Origin: Thauera humireducens
GTDB lineage: Bacteria; Pseudomonadota; Gammaproteobacteria; Burkholderiales; Rhodocyclaceae
Length of the DNA stretch: 64,000 nucleotides
Direction of reading: 5' to 3'
NCBI RefSeq assembly: GCF_001051995.2
Contig: NZ_CP014646.1
Location: 496,001-560,000 of the forward strand
Part shown: positions 43,534-51,907 of the stretch, piece by piece
How positions within the stretch are numbered: position 1 is the first letter of the stretch
Layout: each line of letters begins with the position of its first letter
Translations under genes and position numbers: made by a program
Notes under the pieces: model-generated
What the model saw: only the letters and a program-made list of their open reading frames with translations
Databases searched by the model: none
What the model was told of the DNA's origin: nothing

Positions 43534-44940
43534 GTGAAAGATGCGTCCTGTCCGCCGCGCACGCGGCACGTTGTCATTGTCGGCGGTGGGTTCAGCGGCA
43601 CGCTGACTGCGGTCCATCTGCTGCGTGAGGCAGCGCCGGAGCAGGTTTGCATCACCTTGATCGAGCAGCATGCGCGTGCTGCCCGCGGGTTGGCGTATCG
43701 CATCTGGGATGACAGCATGCTGCTCAACGTGCCCGCCGGCAACATGAGCGCACTCGCTGAGGAGCCAGGGCATTTCCTGACCTATTGCCGCGACATCGAT
43801 CCGGCCTTCAATGAGGGGTCGTTCGTTCCTCGCCGCCTCTTCGGAGACTACCTGGAGCACACGCTGCGCGTTGCTGAGCTCTGCAGCGCAACGTCGTTCA
43901 CACGCGTTCGTGCCGAGGCCGTGGCGGTGCGGCGAATGCCGGCATTGCGACGCTTCGAGATCAGTTTGGACAATGGTGCTGCGCTCGCGGCCGATCAGGT
44001 GGTACTCGCGCCCGGACATGTGGCGACGCAGACCTTGCCCGTCGCTGACGCATTGGCCGGATCGGGTCGCTATGTGGGCAACCCTTGGGATTACGGGGCG
44101 ATGGATCATGTTCCCGGCGGACAGACCGTTGCGGTGCTTGGCACCGGGCACACCGCGATTGACGCACTGTTCCGCCTGACCAGCCGCGATGACGCGCGCA
44201 AGGTCTATCTGCTGTCACGTCGCGGTCTGCTGCCCAAGGGGCACCGTACTCGCCCGCAGCCACCCGCGACGATGGCCTTTCCAGACTATCTGGAGGGGCT
44301 GGAGCCGACCACCTTCGCCTACCTGCGAGCCATCCGGCGCCAGATTCGCCTGCTCCAGCAAGAGGGACAGAACTGGCGGGATGTGATCAACGGGCTGCGC
44401 CCTCACACCGCCGAGCTCTGGCGCAGGCTGCCGTATGGGGAACGACGACGTTTCCTCTCGCGTGTCGGGCCATGGTGGGACATCCACCGCCATCGTCTCG
44501 CGCCGACGGCCTATCGGCGCCTGCAAGGCCTGCTCGATTCCGCGCAGGCCGAGGTCCTTGCCGGGCAGGTCATCGGCATGCAGGTGCAAGGCCAGGGCGT
44601 CCGCGTGAAGCTGAAGCCGCGTGATGGCGGCCCGGTGCGCGAACTCGAGGTGGCCGCCGTGGTGAATTGCACCGGCCCCGACTACGACGTCACGCGTCTC
44701 ACGGCGTCGCGTCTCATCGTGCAACTGCGGGAAGAGGGCTATCTGCGGCCGGATCCGCTGCACATCGGGATCGAATTGGATGAGCACTACAACGTGATCG
44801 GCAGGGATGGCTACCGGGTAGCGGGACTGCATTACGTCGGCCCCATGCTGCGAGCGCGCTACTGGGAGGCGATCGCCGTTCCGGAGTTGCGTCGTCACAC
44901 GCAGGACCTCGCCCGCCATCTGCTGGAACGCCCGGCCTGA
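43534..44940 (+). CDS. FAD/NAD(P)-binding protein, COG4529 (YdhS-like) family
   Basis: A 468-residue flavoprotein with FAD motif VVIVGGGFSGTLTAVHLLR and a second dinucleotide motif AVLGTGHTAIDALFRL. The segment GLAYRIWDDSMLLNVPAGNMS is typical of the FAD-NAD(P)-binding family that includes YdhS. No export signal is present, so it is cytoplasmic. The GTG start at 43534 follows AAAGGG. It is the last gene of the fccAB-EAL unit and could recycle sulfur intermediates or thiols, but no activity is known for the family. Confidence 0.8.
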   Translation: MKDASCPPRTRHVVIVGGGFSGTLTAVHLLREAAPEQVCITLIEQHARAARGLAYRIWDDSMLLNVPAGNMSALAEEPGHFLTYCRDIDPAFNEGSFVPRRLFGDYLEHTLRVAELCSATSFTRVRAEAVAVRRMPALRRFEISLDNGAALAADQVVLAPGHVATQTLPVADALAGSGRYVGNPWDYGAMDHVPGGQTVAVLGTGHTAIDALFRLTSRDDARKVYLLSRRGLLPKGHRTRPQPPATMAFPDYLEGLEPTTFAYLRAIRRQIRLLQQEGQNWRDVINGLRPHTAELWRRLPYGERRRFLSRVGPWWDIHRHRLAPTAYRRLQGLLDSAQAEVLAGQVIGMQVQGQGVRVKLKPRDGGPVRELEVAAVVNCTGPDYDVTRLTASRLIVQLREEGYLRPDPLHIGIELDEHYNVIGRDGYRVAGLHYVGPMLRARYWEAIAVPELRRHTQDLARHLLERPA

Positions 44941-44967
44941 AGTCCGGCCCTCCACGGCTGAAGCCTT

Positions 44968-46311
44968 TCAGATGAGGGCTTGCACGAGGCCGATGGAAGC
45001 GCACGCAGCGATTACGCTCATGACGTCCTGCTTGTACTTCCACAGTGCGATGAAGGCTCCCAGCGAAATCAAGGCGTAGAACCATTCGAAGCCACCTGAG
45101 AATGGTGCAGCCTCGGTCGCGTGCGGGAAGATCACGTGCCAGCCGAAGAACAATGCAAGGTTGAGTATCACCCCGACCACGGCGGCCGTGATGCCGGTGA
45201 GCGGTGCGGTGAATTTCAGGTCGCCGTGGGTGGACTCCACCAGCGGCGCCCCTGCGAGAATGAATACGAAGCTCGGCAGGAAGGTGAAGAAAGTGGCCAC
45301 CGATGCGCCGACGAAGCCCGCCAGCAACAGGGCATCGGGACCGAAGATTTCCTTGGTCCAGGCACCCACGAAGCCGACGAAGGCGACCACCATGATCAGC
45401 GGCCCGGGCGTGGTCTCGCCCAGGGCCAGACCATCGATCATCTGTGTGCCGGTGAGCCAGCCGTAGGTGTCGACGCCGCCCTGATAGACGTAGGGCAGCA
45501 CGGCATAGGCACCGCCGAAGGTGACGAGCGCGGCCTTGGTGAAGAACTCGCCCATGGTACGCAGCACCGGTTCGTCGAGCACGGCCATCGCCGCGCCCCA
45601 GAGGATCGCCGCCGCAACAATCAGTGTGACGAGGTAGGTCCAGCTGAAGCGCGTATGGGGCAGGGGTGGAGTGTTGTCATCGATCAGGGCGGGGCCGTAG
45701 TCCTTGTCGGCGCCAGCATGTCCGCCGCCGACCCTGAACTTGTCCGGCGCCAGTTTGCCGCCGAGCGCGCCGAGCAGGCCGGCGCCGACGACGATGTAGG
45801 GAAAGGGTATGCCGAAGATGAAGATGGCCACGAAGGACACCGCCGCGAGCGCCCACAGCAGCCGGTTCTTCAAGGCCCGCGAGCCGATGCGCCAGGCGGC
45901 GAACACCACAATCGCCACCACCGCAGGCTTGATGCCATTGAAGATGCCCTGCACGAGAGTCAGGTCGCCGAAGGCCAGGTAGATGTAGGTCAGCGCTGCC
46001 AGGATGAACAGCGATGGCAGCACGAACAGCGTGCCGGCGACGATGCCGCCCCAGGTCCGATGCAGCAGCCAGCCGATGTAGATGGCAAGCTGCTGCGCCT
46101 CGGGCCCGGGCAGCACCATGCAGTAATTGAGCGCATGCAGAAAGCGCCGCTCCGAGATCCAGCGCCGATTCTCGACCAGCTCCTGATGCATGATCGCGAT
46201 CTGCCCGGCAGGGCCGCCGAAGCTGATGAAGCCGAGCTTCAGCCAGAACAGGAAGGCTTCGCGGAAGGAGGGCTGGGCGGGGTGCTGAGTCAGCGGTGGG
46301 CTGGCATTCAT
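44968..46311 (-). CDS. chrA: ChrA-family chromate transporter
   Basis: A 447-residue bidomain CHR protein. The N-terminal half has SFGGPAGQIAIMHQELVENRRWI and PGPEAQQLAIYIGW; the C-terminal half has TFGGAYAVLPYVYQ and LGETTPGPLIMVVAFVGF. Both are CHR signatures. ChrA exports chromate, a sulfate analogue. Here it ends an operon of sulfur-type genes (66 bp after the permease), with no chrB regulator, so a role in oxyanion balance during sulfur starvation, such as sulfate or sulfite movement, is possible. Confidence 0.9.
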   Translation of the reverse strand: MNASPPLTQHPAQPSFREAFLFWLKLGFISFGGPAGQIAIMHQELVENRRWISERRFLHALNYCMVLPGPEAQQLAIYIGWLLHRTWGGIVAGTLFVLPSLFILAALTYIYLAFGDLTLVQGIFNGIKPAVVAIVVFAAWRIGSRALKNRLLWALAAVSFVAIFIFGIPFPYIVVGAGLLGALGGKLAPDKFRVGGGHAGADKDYGPALIDDNTPPLPHTRFSWTYLVTLIVAAAILWGAAMAVLDEPVLRTMGEFFTKAALVTFGGAYAVLPYVYQGGVDTYGWLTGTQMIDGLALGETTPGPLIMVVAFVGFVGAWTKEIFGPDALLLAGFVGASVATFFTFLPSFVFILAGAPLVESTHGDLKFTAPLTGITAAVVGVILNLALFFGWHVIFPHATEAAPFSGGFEWFYALISLGAFIALWKYKQDVMSVIAACASIGLVQALI

Positions 46312-46377
46312 GTCGGTTGGTCCTCCTGGTCCCCGATTGTCGCTGACTTGATGCTGCGCGGCGCGCCGCTATGCGAT

Positions 46378-47133
46378 TCAGCGCTTGTGCAGCCAGCGGG
46401 CGTACAGCCACCGTGCCGCATGGTCGAGCGCGAAACCCAGCGCGCCGATGATCAGGATCGCCGCCATCAGGTCTGGGTAGGCGAGGCGGTCGCGGGCGTC
46501 GAGAATGAAATAGCCCAGCCCGGCCGACACCCCGAGCATCTCCGCGGGCACCAGAATGATCCAGATGATGCCGATCGCGAGCCGCACCCCGCTCAGGATG
46601 TGGGCGACGATGCCCGGCAGCACGACGCGGAAGATGGTCTCGAAGCGGGTGGCAGACAGGCTGCGTGCGAGCATCAGCCAGTTGCGATCGAGCTGCGCGA
46701 CGCCGGCCGCGGTGTTGAGCAGGATCGGCCACACGGCAGCGAAGGCGAGCAGGAAATACACCGGCGCGTCGCCCACGCCCAGCACCATGACTGCGATCGG
46801 CATCCACGACAGTGGCGAGATCATGCGCAGGAACTGGAACAGCGGCGTGGTCGTCTGCGCGAACACGCGCGACACGCCGGTGAGGATGCCCAGCGGCACG
46901 CCGATCGCGAGCGCCACCCCGAGGCCGACTGCCACCCGCTGCAGGCTGACGCCGATGTGATCCCACATCAGCGGGTCGACCACCAGCCTGGCAAGTGCCC
47001 GTAGTGCCTCCACCGGAGCGAAGTTGGCGAGGATTGGCGTGTCGGTGGCCAGCAGCAGGGTGGCTACCGCCCACAGGGCGGCAGCCAGCGCGAGGCCGAG
47101 GACGGGGAGGGTCAGCGGTGTGGGCATGCGCAT
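46378..47133 (-). CDS. ABC transporter permease (nitrate/sulfonate/taurine type)
   Basis: A 251-residue BPD permease with six helices and the cytoplasmic loop LMLARSLSATRFETIFRVVLPGIVAHILSGVRLAIG. Its ATG overlaps the stop of the binding-protein gene by 1 nt (TGATG). It forms the membrane channel for the importer encoded by the two upstream genes. The family covers nitrate, cyanate, taurine and sulfonate uptake; the substrate is not determined, but sulfur context favours an organosulfur compound. Confidence 0.88.
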   Translation of the reverse strand: MRMPTPLTLPVLGLALAAALWAVATLLLATDTPILANFAPVEALRALARLVVDPLMWDHIGVSLQRVAVGLGVALAIGVPLGILTGVSRVFAQTTTPLFQFLRMISPLSWMPIAVMVLGVGDAPVYFLLAFAAVWPILLNTAAGVAQLDRNWLMLARSLSATRFETIFRVVLPGIVAHILSGVRLAIGIIWIILVPAEMLGVSAGLGYFILDARDRLAYPDLMAAILIIGALGFALDHAARWLYARWLHKR

Positions 47134-48371
47134 CAGACCACGATGGTTTCCTGCCGCAGCAGGTTGGCCGGCAGGCCAAAGACCTGCGGACCGCCTACGG
47201 CGTCGATTGCCACGCGCACGAAGCGGTCATCGACCAGGTCGCGCGCCACGAAGGCTGGGTCGAGCTTGGCGAGGAAACTCGCATCGCCTTCGACCTTGGT
47301 GGTGAGCAGGCTGCGCACCAGCTCTTCGGTGTAGGACGGGAAGGGGTAGGGCTGGAAATCGATGCGGCGCTGGTGCCAGCCCTTGTTGCGGGCCACGCCG
47401 CTGTCCTCGTAGATCTTGTAGTCGGTGGCGGACAGCACCTTCGCCAGCACCTCGACCGTGTGCGGCGTGTAGCGGTTGTCGCCATTGGCGGCAAGTAGCT
47501 TGGCCGCCTCGAGCTGGTTGCCGCGCGTCCACAGCTGGGCCTTGACGATCGCGTTGGTGACGCGCTGGGCCCACTGCGGGCGTTCGGCGATGTCGCGTTC
47601 GGACAGGAAGGTCACGCAGCAGGCGTGGTCCTTCCAGACGTCGCCGGAGAAGCGCAGCACCTTGCCGACCTTGTTGATCTCGGCCGCGGCATTGAAAGGG
47701 TCGGCGACGATGAAGCCGGCGATGCCCTTGCCGGCCAGCGCCGACACCATCTCCGCCGGCGGCAGCACGATCAGGTTGACCTCGTTGGCTGCGATCGAGG
47801 TGCCGCGCGGTCGGGTCACCGCGGTCAGGCCGTTGGCCACCAGCAGCTTCTGCAGCAGGATGTTGTGGATCGAGTACCAGAACGGGATCGCTACCGTCTT
47901 GCCGCCGAGGTCCGTCACCTTGTTGATGTCGTGTGCGACGGTCAGCGCCGAGCCGTTCATGTGGTTCCAGGCCACCACTTTGGCCGGGAAGTTGGTGCCG
48001 TAGCGCACCCACAGGGTCGTCGGCGACAACAGGTGGATGACATTCACCTGGCCGGAGACGAAAGCCTCGACGATCTGCGCCCAGCTTCGGAAAAGGCGCG
48101 GCGCTTCGGTGCGCAGGCCTTCGGCTTCGAAGAGCTTGCGCGCATGCGCGACCAGTAGCGGCGTCGCATCGGTGATCGGCAGGTACCCGATCCTGACCGG
48201 CACGTCGTCACCTTTGGCGGCCTGTGCCATGGCGTCGCCCGCGCGCAGCATGGGCACGGCGAGGCCTGCGCCGGTCAGGGCAGACAGGCGCAGGAAGTCG
48301 CGGCGGGTCATGCCGCAGCCGCAGTCGGACGACAGGCAGATGTGGGGTCGGGTGGCGGGTTTGTAGTCCAT
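47133..48371 (-). CDS. ABC transporter substrate-binding protein, NrtA/SsuA-like, Tat-exported
   Basis: A 412-residue binding protein, longer than SsuA (about 320) and close to the NrtA/CmpA size. The N-terminus has a cysteine-rich stretch (HICLSSDCGCG) before a Tat motif TRRDFLRLSAL. The mature part starts VRIGYLPITDATPLLVAHAR, as in NMT1/nitrate-binding proteins. The pre-Tat cysteines are unusual and their meaning is unclear. The ligand is unknown; the neighbours suggest an organosulfur compound rather than nitrate. Confidence 0.87.
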   Translation of the reverse strand: MDYKPATRPHICLSSDCGCGMTRRDFLRLSALTGAGLAVPMLRAGDAMAQAAKGDDVPVRIGYLPITDATPLLVAHARKLFEAEGLRTEAPRLFRSWAQIVEAFVSGQVNVIHLLSPTTLWVRYGTNFPAKVVAWNHMNGSALTVAHDINKVTDLGGKTVAIPFWYSIHNILLQKLLVANGLTAVTRPRGTSIAANEVNLIVLPPAEMVSALAGKGIAGFIVADPFNAAAEINKVGKVLRFSGDVWKDHACCVTFLSERDIAERPQWAQRVTNAIVKAQLWTRGNQLEAAKLLAANGDNRYTPHTVEVLAKVLSATDYKIYEDSGVARNKGWHQRRIDFQPYPFPSYTEELVRSLLTTKVEGDASFLAKLDPAFVARDLVDDRFVRVAIDAVGGPQVFGLPANLLRQETIVV

Positions 48372-48387
48372 GGTTTGTAGTTCCTGT

Positions 48388-49230
48388 TCAGGAGTCGTTC
48401 GGCGCTGGCGCGAGCGTGGCGGCAGCGCCCTCGGCCGTTGCGCGCAGGGCAGTCAGGACCTGCATCCGCAGCGTGGTGACCGCTGCGGGGTGGTCTTCGC
48501 GCGGATGCGGAATGTCGACCGCCCACTCACGGTGGATGTGGCCGGGTTTGCCGGCCATCAGCAGAATGCGATCGGCGACGAGGATGGCCTCGTCGATGTC
48601 GTGGGTGACGAGCAGCACGGCCGCATGCCAGCGGTGAACGACCTCCACCAGCAGCCGCTGCATTTCGGCGCGGGTGATCGCGTCCAGGGCCGAGAAGGGC
48701 TCGTCGGCGAACAACAGCTCGGGCTCCCGGGCCAGCGCGCGGGCCAGCGCGACACGCTGGGCCTGCCCGCCGGACAGCTCGGCGGGCCAGGCCTGCTCGC
48801 GCCCAGCCAGACCAACGGCGGCCAGCGCCTCCTGCACGCGCGCCTTGCGGGCGGCGGCGTCGATGGCGGGCTGGTGCTTGAAGTCCAGCCCGAAGCTGGC
48901 GTTATCGAACACGTTCAGCCAGGGCAGCAGGCTGGCCTGCTGAAACACCAGCGCGCTGCGTGGATGCGGCTGGTGCAAGGGCTGGCCAAGAAAGCGCACT
49001 GCCCCGGCTCTGGCTGTTTCCAGGCCGGCGAGCACGCGCAGCAAGGTCGATTTGCCGCAGCCGCTGCCACCCAGCAGGCAGACGATCTCGCGCCGACCGA
49101 TGCCGATCGAGACGTCCTCGAAGGTGGGGCCGGCTTTCGCGTAGGCGAAGGACAGGCGCTCCGCGGAGAGCACCTGTTCGCCGGCGGGATCCCTGCCGAG
49201 GGTTGAGGCAAGCGGCTGCGGCGCGTTCAT
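48388..49230 (-). CDS. ABC transporter ATP-binding protein (nitrate/sulfonate/taurine type)
   Basis: A 280-residue ATPase with Walker A LLGGSGCGKST, Q-loop FQQASLLPWL, signature [15 protein letters not shown], Walker B LLFADEPFSALD and H-switch VTHD. Its ATG at 49230 overlaps the stop of the acyl-CoA dehydrogenase-like gene in ATGA, tying the transporter to that enzyme. It energises import with the permease and binding protein downstream. Confidence 0.9.
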   Translation of the reverse strand: MNAPQPLASTLGRDPAGEQVLSAERLSFAYAKAGPTFEDVSIGIGRREIVCLLGGSGCGKSTLLRVLAGLETARAGAVRFLGQPLHQPHPRSALVFQQASLLPWLNVFDNASFGLDFKHQPAIDAAARKARVQEALAAVGLAGREQAWPAELSGGQAQRVALARALAREPELLFADEPFSALDAITRAEMQRLLVEVVHRWHAAVLLVTHDIDEAILVADRILLMAGKPGHIHREWAVDIPHPREDHPAAVTTLRMQVLTALRATAEGAAATLAPAPNDS

Positions 49231-50312
49231 GCTTTGCAGGCTCCGGCCTGCTTGGCGAGTTCGCCCTGCAATTGCGTGAGGCTGGGGGTGATCACCGGGA
49301 TGAAAGCACCCTCTACCCAACGCCGCGCGAAGTCACGGTTCTGGTCGCGCAGGTAGGCGCGTCCTCCGCTGGCGTCGAGTTCCAGCCCGAGCGCGCTCTG
49401 CACGATCTCGGCAAGCCGGATGCGGATGCGGAACAGCGCGGCCGGCTCGGCCACGAAGCGGCGGCTCGCCAGCCCGTCGCGGACCGCGCCGACGAGTTGT
49501 TCGAGTTCGGCCGAGACTTCGCCGACACGCGGCAGCAGGATGCGATGGGCACCCTGGCCGTGCTGGGCGGCGGTGCGCAGCGCCACGCGCGCAAGGCCGA
49601 TCGACATCCCCAGTTGCAGTGACAGGAAGGCCGGACGCACGCCGGGGCAGAAACTGCGCGCATCCTCGTGCAGCACGTGCTCGGGGCCGATGTCGGCGGC
49701 GCTCACATCGATGGCCGCGGTGTTGCTGCCGCGCAGCGCCACCAGGTCGAGGTCCGCGCTGCGCGCCACGCCTTGCTGGCTGTCGGTGAGCGCGACGACC
49801 ATCGGTGTTGCGCCATCGCTGCGTTCGACAGCGGCCGCGACGATGAAGCCGGCCTTGCGCAGGTTTGTCACCCACGGCAGACGGCCATCGAGCTCCCAAC
49901 GCGCACCGTGCTGCGTCGCCCGCAGCTGCAGCGATTCGATGCCCGAGAGGAACTTCATCGCGTTCGACAGTCCGGTGGCGCCGGCGAATTCGCCCGTCAG
50001 CAGTGCCGGCAGCCAGCGCTCGCGCAGTTGCGTGTTGGGCGACTGCAGCAGGTATTCGATGAAGGTGCGCTGGCCCCAGAACACGAAGGCTGCGGTCAGC
50101 GAGCGCTCGGCAATGGCGGCGATCGCCTCGACGCCGTCGAAGGTGGCGCCGCCGTCCCCGCCCAGAGACTGGGGCACGCCGATGCGAAACAGCCCGCGCC
50201 GGCCCAGTTCCGGGACGAGCTGGTCGGCGTCGGCCGCACCGAGGTTGTAGGCCTCGGCGTTGATGGAGAACCAGCTGAGGTCGGCGTCGACCGCATCGAT
50301 GCGCGCGTTCAT
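49227..50312 (-). CDS. Acyl-CoA dehydrogenase-family flavoprotein
   Basis: A 361-residue protein of the acyl-CoA dehydrogenase superfamily in the branch near DszC/SfnB monooxygenases. The N-terminal helical domain, the central beta domain (GATGLSNAMKFLSG, WELDGRLPWVTNLRKAG) and the C-terminal helices are recognisable. The catalytic glutamate of true acyl-CoA dehydrogenases is not evident, which suits a flavin-dependent oxygenase or oxidase. It is ATGA-coupled both to the AhpD gene upstream and to the ABC ATPase downstream. The substrate is probably the imported organosulfur compound. Confidence 0.8.
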   Translation of the reverse strand: MNARIDAVDADLSWFSINAEAYNLGAADADQLVPELGRRGLFRIGVPQSLGGDGGATFDGVEAIAAIAERSLTAAFVFWGQRTFIEYLLQSPNTQLRERWLPALLTGEFAGATGLSNAMKFLSGIESLQLRATQHGARWELDGRLPWVTNLRKAGFIVAAAVERSDGATPMVVALTDSQQGVARSADLDLVALRGSNTAAIDVSAADIGPEHVLHEDARSFCPGVRPAFLSLQLGMSIGLARVALRTAAQHGQGAHRILLPRVGEVSAELEQLVGAVRDGLASRRFVAEPAALFRIRIRLAEIVQSALGLELDASGGRAYLRDQNRDFARRWVEGAFIPVITPSLTQLQGELAKQAGACKA

Positions 50313-50869
50313 GGCTGCAGTACCCCCGGGCGGAAGTCCTGCAGCTGCGGGTTGATCTCGCTGGCCGCCAGGTTGTTGGCGAAGTTGCAAAGCGTCGCCA
50401 GGCTGATGCCGAGCACGACTTCGAGCGCTTGGGCTTGGTTGAAGCCTGCGTTGAGGAAGGCCTTCAGTTCGCCATCGCCGACGTTGCCGCGACTGACGAT
50501 GACCGCGCGGGTGAAGGCGACGAGTGCGTCATAGCGCGGATTGCCGGTGGCGCCGCGCTGCTGCAGTGCCACCACCGTGGCGCGTTCGAAGCCCGCCTTC
50601 TTCAGCGCGATCGCCGAATGTCCGCTCACGCAGAACTCGCAGCCGTGCACGCTGGCGGCGGTGATCTGCACCACTTCGCGCTCGGCCAGCGTCAGGCTGG
50701 CGCGACCATTGATCTCGCCGACGGTGAAGTAGGTTTCCACCGCGGTGGGTGCGTTGGCCAGCACGCCGATCAGGTTGGGCACGAAGCCGTTGTTGGCGAG
50801 TGCGCGCTCGATGAAAGGACGGCTGGCTTCGGGGGCCGTTTCGAGGCTTTGCAGGGGCAGGCGGGACAT
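50309..50869 (-). CDS. AhpD/carboxymuconolactone decarboxylase-family protein
   Basis: A 186-residue AhpD-like protein with the redox motif HGCEFCVSGH (C77, C80, H84), preceded by EREVVQITAASV, the standard CMD fold signature. Such proteins act as peroxidases or thiol-redox partners. It heads the operon AhpD - flavoprotein - ABC transporter - ChrA. A likely role is protection from peroxide or reactive products of the flavin enzyme next to it. The shared 30-bp regulatory element lies 55-84 bp upstream. Confidence 0.85.
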   Translation of the reverse strand: MSRLPLQSLETAPEASRPFIERALANNGFVPNLIGVLANAPTAVETYFTVGEINGRASLTLAEREVVQITAASVHGCEFCVSGHSAIALKKAGFERATVVALQQRGATGNPRYDALVAFTRAVIVSRGNVGDGELKAFLNAGFNQAQALEVVLGISLATLCNFANNLAASEINPQLQDFRPGVLQP

Positions 50870-50923
50870 GGTGTTCGATCCGTATTGGAAAACCGGCGCA
50901 ATTGTGCTGAAGCAGGGCCACGG

Positions 50924-50953
50924 ATCGAACCAAGAAAATCTGCTTTGCTTATC
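50924..50953 (-). promoter_or_regulatory. Shared 30-bp sulfur-operon element, copy B (upstream of the AhpD operon)
   Basis: On the minus strand it reads GATAAGCAAAGC, AG, then ATTTTCTTGGTTCGAT. It is identical at 28 of 30 positions to 40708-40737 and has the same direction relative to its operon. It probably binds a CysB/SsuR-type regulator. No sigma-54 signature is present here. Confidence 0.65.
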
Positions 50954-50990
50954 ACCGGTGAGTGCATATCGATGTGACGATCGGCGCGGT

Positions 50991-51029
50991 GCCGGCCACC
51001 TCCGGGATAGAGCCCTTGAGGTGACCGGC
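50991..51029 (-). terminator. GC-rich hairpin after the amidohydrolase gene
   Basis: Arms GCCGGCCACCTC (50991-51002) and GAGGTGACCGGC (51018-51029) pair with one mismatch around a 15-nt loop, 36 bp after the amidohydrolase stop. There is no T-run, so it could be a rho-assisted end or an mRNA-stabilising structure. Confidence 0.4.
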
Positions 51030-51064
51030 CGCCCCGAGGGTTTCGCAACTCAGACTCCAATCGG

Positions 51065-51907
51065 TTACAGCCTGAACAGCCGCGCTGCGTTGCCATACAG
51101 CGCCTTGTCGAGCGCCGAAGCGTTCAGTCCCAGCGCCAGAAAATCGTCGATCGACTGGCGGATCGGGCGGAAGGGGTAGGACGAGCCGAACAGGAGCTGG
51201 TCGGCCATGAAGCCGTTTGCCGCCTCGACATAGCCCTTGCTGCCAGCGACGAACAGGTACATGTCGGGCACGAGGTGGATGTTCTCGTAGCGAAAAGCGA
51301 GACCAATGGCCTGCGCCATGTTCGGCCACCAGCCGTGGTAACAGACGATGGGCAGTTGCGGAAACGCGCGTGCCACGTTGGCCAGCGGCGCCGGATCGTT
51401 GAAGCGCGGGTCGGGCGTGGTCGGGCCGGTCATCAGGAACACCGGCACGCCCAGCTGTGCGCACACCTCGTAGATGGGAAAGTAGGCTGGGTCGTCGACA
51501 TGGCGCGCCGGGCTGCCGAAGCCCGGCTCGATGTCGATGCCCGCCAGCCCGAGTTCGCGGATCGCGCGTTCGGCTTCATCCACCGCGGCACGGCCCTGGA
51601 TCACCGGATCGACGCCGGCGATGCCGAGCAGCTCGTCGTGGCCGTGCGTGATGCGGTGGATCAGCTCGATCGGCAGGTGCTGGGCGGGCGTGTGGCGGCC
51701 GACGACGACCGCCTTGGTCAGACCGGCCTCGCGTACTTCGGCGAGGAAGCCGTCCTGCGTGTGCGAGCGGGTGAAGTGTTCATCACTGCCGCGGGTGCCC
51801 ACGCGCCGGTTGAGCCAGCGCGCGGTCTCGTACTCGGGCGTGCCGGGCGTGGCGCCGAAGAAGTCGTGCAGGAAGGCCGGGCGGCAGCGCAGGTCGATGA
51901 CTTTCAT
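51065..51907 (-). CDS. Amidohydrolase-2 family protein (COG2159)
   Basis: A 280-residue TIM-barrel hydrolase/decarboxylase of the amidohydrolase-2 group. It shows [33 protein letters not shown], a conserved H in [14 protein letters not shown], and a C-terminal D/N region [10 protein letters not shown]. The N-terminal H-x-H metal motif common in the family is not clear. Its ATG overlaps the stop of the monooxygenase gene (ATGA), so it is made together with an SsuD/MsuD-type enzyme and probably processes its product or a precursor. This is not part of classical ssu or msu operons. Confidence 0.82.
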   Translation of the reverse strand: MKVIDLRCRPAFLHDFFGATPGTPEYETARWLNRRVGTRGSDEHFTRSHTQDGFLAEVREAGLTKAVVVGRHTPAQHLPIELIHRITHGHDELLGIAGVDPVIQGRAAVDEAERAIRELGLAGIDIEPGFGSPARHVDDPAYFPIYEVCAQLGVPVFLMTGPTTPDPRFNDPAPLANVARAFPQLPIVCYHGWWPNMAQAIGLAFRYENIHLVPDMYLFVAGSKGYVEAANGFMADQLLFGSSYPFRPIRQSIDDFLALGLNASALDKALYGNAARLFRL

